A stretch of DNA of 64,000 bases from an uncultured Clostridia bacterium (GTDB taxonomy: Bacteria > Bacillota > Clostridia > TANB77 > CAG-465): the NCBI GenBank assembly GCA_949106495.1, contig CARYZD010000001.1, forward strand, positions 124,001 through 188,000, given 5' to 3'. How positions within the stretch are numbered: position 1 is the stretch's first letter; each line of letters opens with the position of its first letter. The position numbers and the translations under genes are program-made. The notes under the pieces were generated by a model that made no database searches, was not told the DNA's origin, and saw nothing but the letters and a program-made list of their open reading frames with translations. This document shows positions 60,369-64,000 of the stretch, piece after piece.

Positions 60369-62155
60369 ATTATCACCTCTTCACTTCCTCTATCTCCTTG
60401 ATAGTTGTCTTCTCTTTCTATTTCAAAGTTATAAAATTCTTTGTGTATTTCTGTTTTCTCTACATAAGTTCTTTGTTGCTCTCTAATATAGTAAACAATT
60501 GCAAGAGCCATTACCAAATCATCATGATAACCCACTTGTGCTTCTTCTCTACCTTTTTCATTCTTAATAAATACTAAAAGTTCTTCAAGAGTATCTTTGT
60601 CATTAATCTTATCTAAATGCTCTTTTAATACTCTTTTTAAATCTCCTAATATTATTGGTCTTGTTAAGGATGTAGTTTTAAATCCAAACGACTTTTTAAT
60701 TTTGTCTTGTGCTGTATCTTCGACTTTTCTTACATAGAAATTTTTATATCCTAGTCTTTCAAGTTCTCTTTGTGGATATGTGCTAAAATTAGTTTCAATT
60801 CCTATCAAAGCTTCTTTATAGTACATACCTAAGCAATACATCTGCTTTGTATATTCAACTTCATCTGTTTTATCTTTATATACTGCTACTTGTCCTCCAG
60901 AAGTATTGTCTATAACTTGTCCTGTAAAGAAATCTGAGCCATCTCCTGCTGTATCTCCAGAAAGAACATAAGGATAGTTCTTTTTTGGTAATTTATATAT
61001 TTTAATTGGACCATTTACATCATCTTGCCACTTAATCTTTGTTATCTTTAGTCCATTATACTTATATGAAAAATATCCTTGTTTAAGAGGTTCTTTTAAC
61101 TCTGCTATTCTTCTTATAATTGCCTCTTTATCAAAAACACAATTTCCAGATGCTAAAAAAGCCTCTTCGGGGGTACAAGGATACTCTTGTTTTATTAGTT
61201 CTTTATCTATATATCCACTATACTTTTTGTAATACCAGTATAATTGTTTATTGTCTAACTTCTTTTTATCTTTAAGCCACCTTAATCTATCAAATATCCA
61301 TTCTTTAGACTCTTTAAGATTATTCATAAACTCTTTTTTCTCTATTGTAGGAATATCCAGTCTATACTCTGGTGTTCTCCACCACTCATAAAAGCAATTT
61401 ATATGAATACCGCTATCCCACATAGCTTTAAAGTCATTGAATCCATTTGCAGTTGATTCATAGATTTTGATGCAATTTTTAGTAAATGCTTCACCAATAC
61501 CAGCTTGAATAAGTGCTATACCATCACGCCAAAAAGCACATTCTGAACCGTGAAAGAAATTTACAGTACGAGAACGTCCCATATTAGCTGTCGCGGTGTC
61601 AACTTGCCATGAGCTATTTAACTTTTCAAATAACAATTGCCTTTTATTATTAAATTTTTCTGTGGGTTTAATTACTTCAGGCAATTGGTCATAAGGATAC
61701 TTTGCTTTGTTTTGAAATATTGCTTCAGTATTTGAGCTTTCATCAGCAACTGTAAATCCTTGAAAGTTCTTGTTAAGTATTGTACATGCTAATTGATAAG
61801 CTGTTATAAGTGTTGTAAATCCTTGTTGACGACCTTTTAATACTAATAGTGATATATCTACTATCTTACCTTTTTTAAAGTCCTCTATAGCTTGTTTTAA
61901 TTTATTTATAAAATCTCTTTGAACATCATTTAGTATAAATGGTACTGTCTTTTGTTCTTTATCAACTACATAAAAAAGAAGCTCAATAAGTTTTTCTGGA
62001 CTCTCTTGAACTTCTTCTCTTAATTCTCTATCAACTACTAATTCGTTTGCAATAGCTTCTCTTAATTTCTTATCTTCTTGTAACCTTACTTCTTCACTAT
62101 TACTATTCCACTTTTCAATTCTTTTATTTATAAGATATTTAGCTGTATATTTCAT
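60365..62155 (-). CDS. terminase large subunit
   Basis: This 596-residue protein cuts and packages DNA. The ATPase has LKGRQQGFTTLITAYQ (Walker A variant), followed by FTVADESS and a GSECAFWRDG segment. The nuclease has SGDTAGDGSDFFTGQV and a later IETNFSTYP. ATG 62155 directly abuts the small-subunit stop. A typical large terminase of a dsDNA phage. Confidence 0.85.
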   Translation of the reverse strand: MKYTAKYLINKRIEKWNSNSEEVRLQEDKKLREAIANELVVDRELREEVQESPEKLIELLFYVVDKEQKTVPFILNDVQRDFINKLKQAIEDFKKGKIVDISLLVLKGRQQGFTTLITAYQLACTILNKNFQGFTVADESSNTEAIFQNKAKYPYDQLPEVIKPTEKFNNKRQLLFEKLNSSWQVDTATANMGRSRTVNFFHGSECAFWRDGIALIQAGIGEAFTKNCIKIYESTANGFNDFKAMWDSGIHINCFYEWWRTPEYRLDIPTIEKKEFMNNLKESKEWIFDRLRWLKDKKKLDNKQLYWYYKKYSGYIDKELIKQEYPCTPEEAFLASGNCVFDKEAIIRRIAELKEPLKQGYFSYKYNGLKITKIKWQDDVNGPIKIYKLPKKNYPYVLSGDTAGDGSDFFTGQVIDNTSGGQVAVYKDKTDEVEYTKQMYCLGMYYKEALIGIETNFSTYPQRELERLGYKNFYVRKVEDTAQDKIKKSFGFKTTSLTRPIILGDLKRVLKEHLDKINDKDTLEELLVFIKNEKGREEAQVGYHDDLVMALAIVYYIREQQRTYVEKTEIHKEFYNFEIEREDNYQGDRGSEEVII

Positions 62156-62626
62156 TTACAACACATCTTCCAACTTTATAGCTCCACTATGCTCTATCTC
62201 ATGCTTATCTCTCCATACATTTGGTTTTCTGTTCTTTAACCAGAATATCATATCTGTATCAGATGGTGGAATATAAACTTCTTCTTCTGCATAGACTATT
62301 TCTTCATCTTCTGAAATCTTCTTACCATTATCATTATATTCAATATGTTTCACTTTAAAAGGTTTAGATATATTTACTTTATAACCTAAACTCTTTTTTA
62401 ATAACATATTCTCTACTTCTATATCAACAATAGGCTTTGTTCTTTTTTGGAGTTCTTTTAGTTCAAGATGTTCTTTAGCATACTTATAAAAAGTAGTTTT
62501 GCCTATACCTAAAGCTTCATACACTTCTTTATCTGTTGCACCATCTCTATACCAAGCTTCAATTTGTAATAAATTTGGAAGTATTATATCTTCATATTTT
62601 GTACTTTTCTCGTTTTCATCTTGCAT
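62156..62626 (-). CDS. terminase small subunit
   Basis: This 156-residue protein has an N-terminal helix-turn-helix (IEAWYRDGATDKEVYEALGIGKTTFYKY) and a C-terminal region with IPPSDTDMIFWLKNRKPNVWRD, the pattern of phage terminase small subunits, which bind the packaging site. Its stop touches the large-subunit start. ATG 62626 follows GGGGTG. Confidence 0.85.
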   Translation of the reverse strand: MQDENEKSTKYEDIILPNLLQIEAWYRDGATDKEVYEALGIGKTTFYKYAKEHLELKELQKRTKPIVDIEVENMLLKKSLGYKVNISKPFKVKHIEYNDNGKKISEDEEIVYAEEEVYIPPSDTDMIFWLKNRKPNVWRDKHEIEHSGAIKLEDVL

Positions 62627-62650
62627 CTAATCACCCCTTTGTTTTAATAT

Positions 62651-62727
62651 TGGTAGAAGTGGTAGGACTTGAACCCACGCTCTCTCGGATATAAGCCGAC
62701 TGCATTAACCAGATATGCTACACTTCT
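62651..62727 (-). tRNA. tRNA-Ile (UAU), phage-encoded
   Basis: A 77-base tRNA on the minus strand with AGAAGTG acceptor, anticodon loop CTTATAT (UAU), T-arm GGTTCAAGTCC and encoded CCA. It reads AUA, a codon common in this AT-rich phage. UAU-Ile tRNAs are rare in bacteria, which mostly use lysidine-modified CAU. Confidence 0.9.
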
Positions 62728-62731
62728 ATAA

Positions 62732-62763
62732 TAAAATAGAACTGATAGTTTTAGTATCAGTTC
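62732..62763 (-). terminator. hairpin upstream of tRNA-Ile
   Basis: A 9-bp perfect stem (62739-62747 with 62755-62763) followed on the minus strand by TATTTTATT. It separates tRNA-Pro from tRNA-Ile and could be a terminator or processing site. Confidence 0.5.
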
Positions 62764-62832
62764 CGTAAGCAATAAAGAATAAAACCTTTGATTTTTATAG
62801 AGATAATAACCTACTACTTTTACTACCTCTAT

Positions 62833-62907
62833 TGGTGTAGAAAGCAGGATTTGAACCTACAACCACTAGTTCCCAAAACTAGCATGCTACCATTGCACCA
62901 TTTCTAC
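62833..62907 (-). tRNA. tRNA-Pro (UGG), phage-encoded
   Basis: A 75-base tRNA on the minus strand with GTAGAAA acceptor, anticodon loop TTTGGGA (UGG), T-arm GGTTCAAATCC and encoded CCA. It lies upstream of tRNA-Ile and terminase in the direction of transcription. Confidence 0.92.
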
Positions 62908-63088
62908 ATATAAAGAAAGGAGGTGAATGTATCCATATTCACCTTTGGTATTATTAGACTTTCGCCTTACAACTTATACTCTTCTCAATTATTCAGCCAC
63001 GATGAAGACAAGTCTGAGCATTTCGGAGCTACCTAATACTTCTTGCCTCTTTCTAGCACCTGCAAGATTGACTACTTACAAATTTCAC

Positions 63089-63165
63089 CCATCATTCAGA
63101 AAATATGTTATAGGATTCGAACCTATAAATTATCTTTTACCTAGATAACCAATTTACCAAATTTG
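63089..63165 (-). pseudogene. degenerate tRNA-like sequence
   Basis: On the minus strand, a perfect T-arm (ATAGG-TTCGAAT-CCTAT), a possible D-arm (TTGGTAAATTGG) and a TTATCT/AGATAA anticodon-like stem are in the right order. The anticodon loop AGGTAAA lacks U33, the acceptor pairs poorly (CAGAA with TTCTG, offset) and no CCA is encoded. It is probably a decayed tRNA or an unusual tRNA-like RNA. Confidence 0.35.
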
Positions 63166-63650
63166 TTCTGTTGGTGTCTCTTTGAGCTACTTTAACCTAT
63201 TATTGCCTTATAGTGTACTTTACTACACTTCACGAGAAACAGTCTTATTTTAGCTTTACTTACATTGACTAATACTTGCAATAGTATTGTTTATAAGCTT
63301 CAACTCACAACTGTGATGTCTATTGCGACTGCGACAACCTTAGTGCTTTATTAAGCGAATATAAATTGCACATTACCCTTTAATTGAATTTTACTTCTTT
63401 TAAATGTATATTACTATACACTTAAAGCTACCTTGTAAAAGTATCCTTATACTTGATAACTCTTTTGAGTAACTCCATGACACATGATATTGTGTTTTGC
63501 ACATGGTTAATAAATGGTGATAGGTTAAGCCTATCAGTCTTCTTATTTATAAATCAAATAAGAGGTTTTTATATATGAAAAACAATTTAATTAAGCCTTC
63601 GCCTATTATAATTATAAATCACCTTATTTTATTTGAAAAGTGGATAAATA

Positions 63651-63669
63651 GGGTACATTTAGGGACATT
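63651..63669 (-). promoter_or_regulatory. TGTCCC/TGTACCC repeat after the sigma-like gene
   Basis: On the minus strand the words TGTCCC and TGTACCC are spaced four bases apart, right after the stop of the sigma-like gene and ahead of the non-coding region, tRNAs and terminase. Such repeats in Gram-positive phages could be the site of a late-gene activator; this is inference from position and repeat. Confidence 0.35.
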
Positions 63670-63670
63670 T

Positions 63671-64000
63671 TTATCTTTTATATTCATTTTGAAGTCTTAT
63701 AAGTATTCTCTTCTTTCTTTTTTTTACTGCTTCTATTGTTATATCTAACTCTAGTGCTATCTTTCTATTTGTCTTACCTAATATATAAAATCCTTTTATT
63801 ATAGTCTTTTCATCTTCTTTTAAAGAATCTGTTAACTTTTCTAAGAAATTAATCTTTCTTTCTAGCTTTTCTTTTCTATTAAGCAATTTGTTCTCTTTTA
63901 TAATATTAGAAATTGCCATAGCTTCTGTAATATTCTTTTTATATCCTTTTGCCCTAACTCCTGTTATATCCATACCACCATTTGGAAGTCCAGATTCATT
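63671..64000 (-). CDS. phage sigma-like late regulator, C-terminal part
   Basis: This frame ends at 63671 and is open through the right edge: 110 codons are visible. ATG 63973 has no usable ribosome-binding site, so the start is probably beyond the window. The C-terminal half is sigma-70 region 4-like: LKEDEKTIIKGFYILGK, TNRKIALELDITIEAVKKRKKRI. This helix-turn-helix is shared by ArpU/RinA-type phage late activators. Upstream there is a charged coiled coil (NRKEKLERKINFLEKL). Its position just before the tRNAs and terminase fits a late-operon regulator. Confidence 0.65.
   Translation of the reverse strand, partial: NESGLPNGGMDITGVRAKGYKKNITEAMAISNIIKENKLLNRKEKLERKINFLEKLTDSLKEDEKTIIKGFYILGKTNRKIALELDITIEAVKKRKKRILIRLQNEYKR

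Larger units (their letters stand above)
62908..63670 (-). other. 763-base non-coding stretch before the tRNAs
   Basis: I find no convincing gene here on either strand. It contains a hairpin at 62920-62944 (AGGTGAAT with ATTCACCT), one tRNA-like piece near 63089-63165, a hairpin at 63518-63536 (TGATAGG with CCTATCA), and a stem CTTATTT/AAATAAG around 63541-63562. The two TGTCCC-type words near 63651-63669 follow the sigma-like gene stop. Given its position downstream of a late-gene regulator and upstream of tRNAs and terminase, it may be a late leader RNA carrying processed small RNAs. This is inference. Confidence 0.4.
39983..64000 (-). mobile_element. prophage, lysis-structural-packaging half (continues right)
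   Basis: Every gene from the endolysin at 40112 to the sigma-like gene at the right edge is on the minus strand. The left boundary is next to tRNA-Tyr. Gene order is regulator, tRNAs, terminase, portal, scaffold, capsid, adaptor, hub, appendages, giant polyvalent protein, fibres, holin and endolysin. There are no tape-measure, tube or sheath genes, suggesting a short-tailed virion. The integrase and early genes would lie past 64,000. Confidence 0.85.

Noticed and set aside
62927..63148. 73-residue plus-strand frame with an AGGAGG site at 62927
   Set aside because: The ribosome-binding site directly abuts the ATG, it opposes all phage genes, it overlaps the tRNA-like piece, and its residues look random.
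1..64000. CRISPR arrays and insertion sequences
   Set aside because: I saw no run of equally spaced direct repeats and no transposase with inverted repeats apart from the Rpn-type gene, which lacks visible terminal repeats.

Overview
The window is AT-rich DNA from a Gram-positive bacterium, most likely an uncultured gut-type member of the Clostridia (Bacillota). The signs are AAGGAGG ribosome-binding sites before nearly every gene, strong -35/-10 promoters with 17-base spacers, a radA-disA pair, CarD, YitT, a two-piece coaD/coaE, a CCA-encoding tRNA set and A/T-ending codons. Bases 1 to about 39,980 are chromosome. Bases about 39,983 to 64,000 are the lysis, structural and packaging half of a prophage that continues past the right edge.

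Chromosome, left to right. A cut-off SocA/Panacea-like gene and an Rpn-type nuclease sit at the left edge. Then come a MurE-like ligase translationally linked to an arginase, two divergent copies of a PHP phosphoesterase, carD, and an isoprenoid-carrier operon (ispH-ispA-HD protein-uppS). These are followed by a secreted SpaA-fold protein, radA-disA, a possible ADP-ribosyltransferase-fold gene, a queuosine-precursor transporter behind a preQ1-like RNA element, an SDR, and a cation transporter-coaE-coaD operon. tmRNA and two unknown genes follow. The rpmG-secE-nusG-rplK-rplA-rplJ-rplL operon ends in a terminator with no rpoBC behind it. Next are a membrane protein, an OGG-type glycosylase, PlsC, a calcium P-type ATPase, a NUDIX enzyme, and a DHH phosphoesterase, hydrolase and flavoprotein cluster. 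The last part holds tRNA-Gly, YitT, a Ppx-like protein, a DapF-like racemase, tRNA-Leu, a TPR protein, murC, a degenerate amidase, ychF, tRNA-Met and tRNA-Tyr.

The most interesting chromosomal feature lies at 34,641-34,998. A promoter drives tRNA-Leu(CAA), then a 17-codon leader peptide containing His-His-His-Arg-Arg, then overlapping alternative hairpins and an intrinsic terminator, then the DapF-like gene. That gene keeps both racemase cysteines but lacks the Glu-Arg motif that DapF uses to bind diaminopimelate. I infer a histidine-attenuated amino-acid racemase, possibly a histidine racemase.

The prophage is transcribed right to left. Its order is a sigma-like regulator, a non-coding stretch with tRNA-Pro and tRNA-Ile(UAU), terminase small and large subunits, portal, zinc-ribbon peptide, scaffold, major capsid protein, tRNA-Gln, an adaptor, a gp10-like hub, appendage proteins, a ~2,318-residue polyvalent protein, collagen-like and BspA-like fibre proteins, XhlA, holin and a LysM endolysin. 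The absence of tape-measure, tube and sheath genes suggests a short-tailed phage. The giant protein (HELTH metalloprotease motif, MuF-C-like, ART-like and LPD38-like regions) is probably carried in the virion. The left prophage boundary lies next to tRNA-Tyr, a plausible attachment site.
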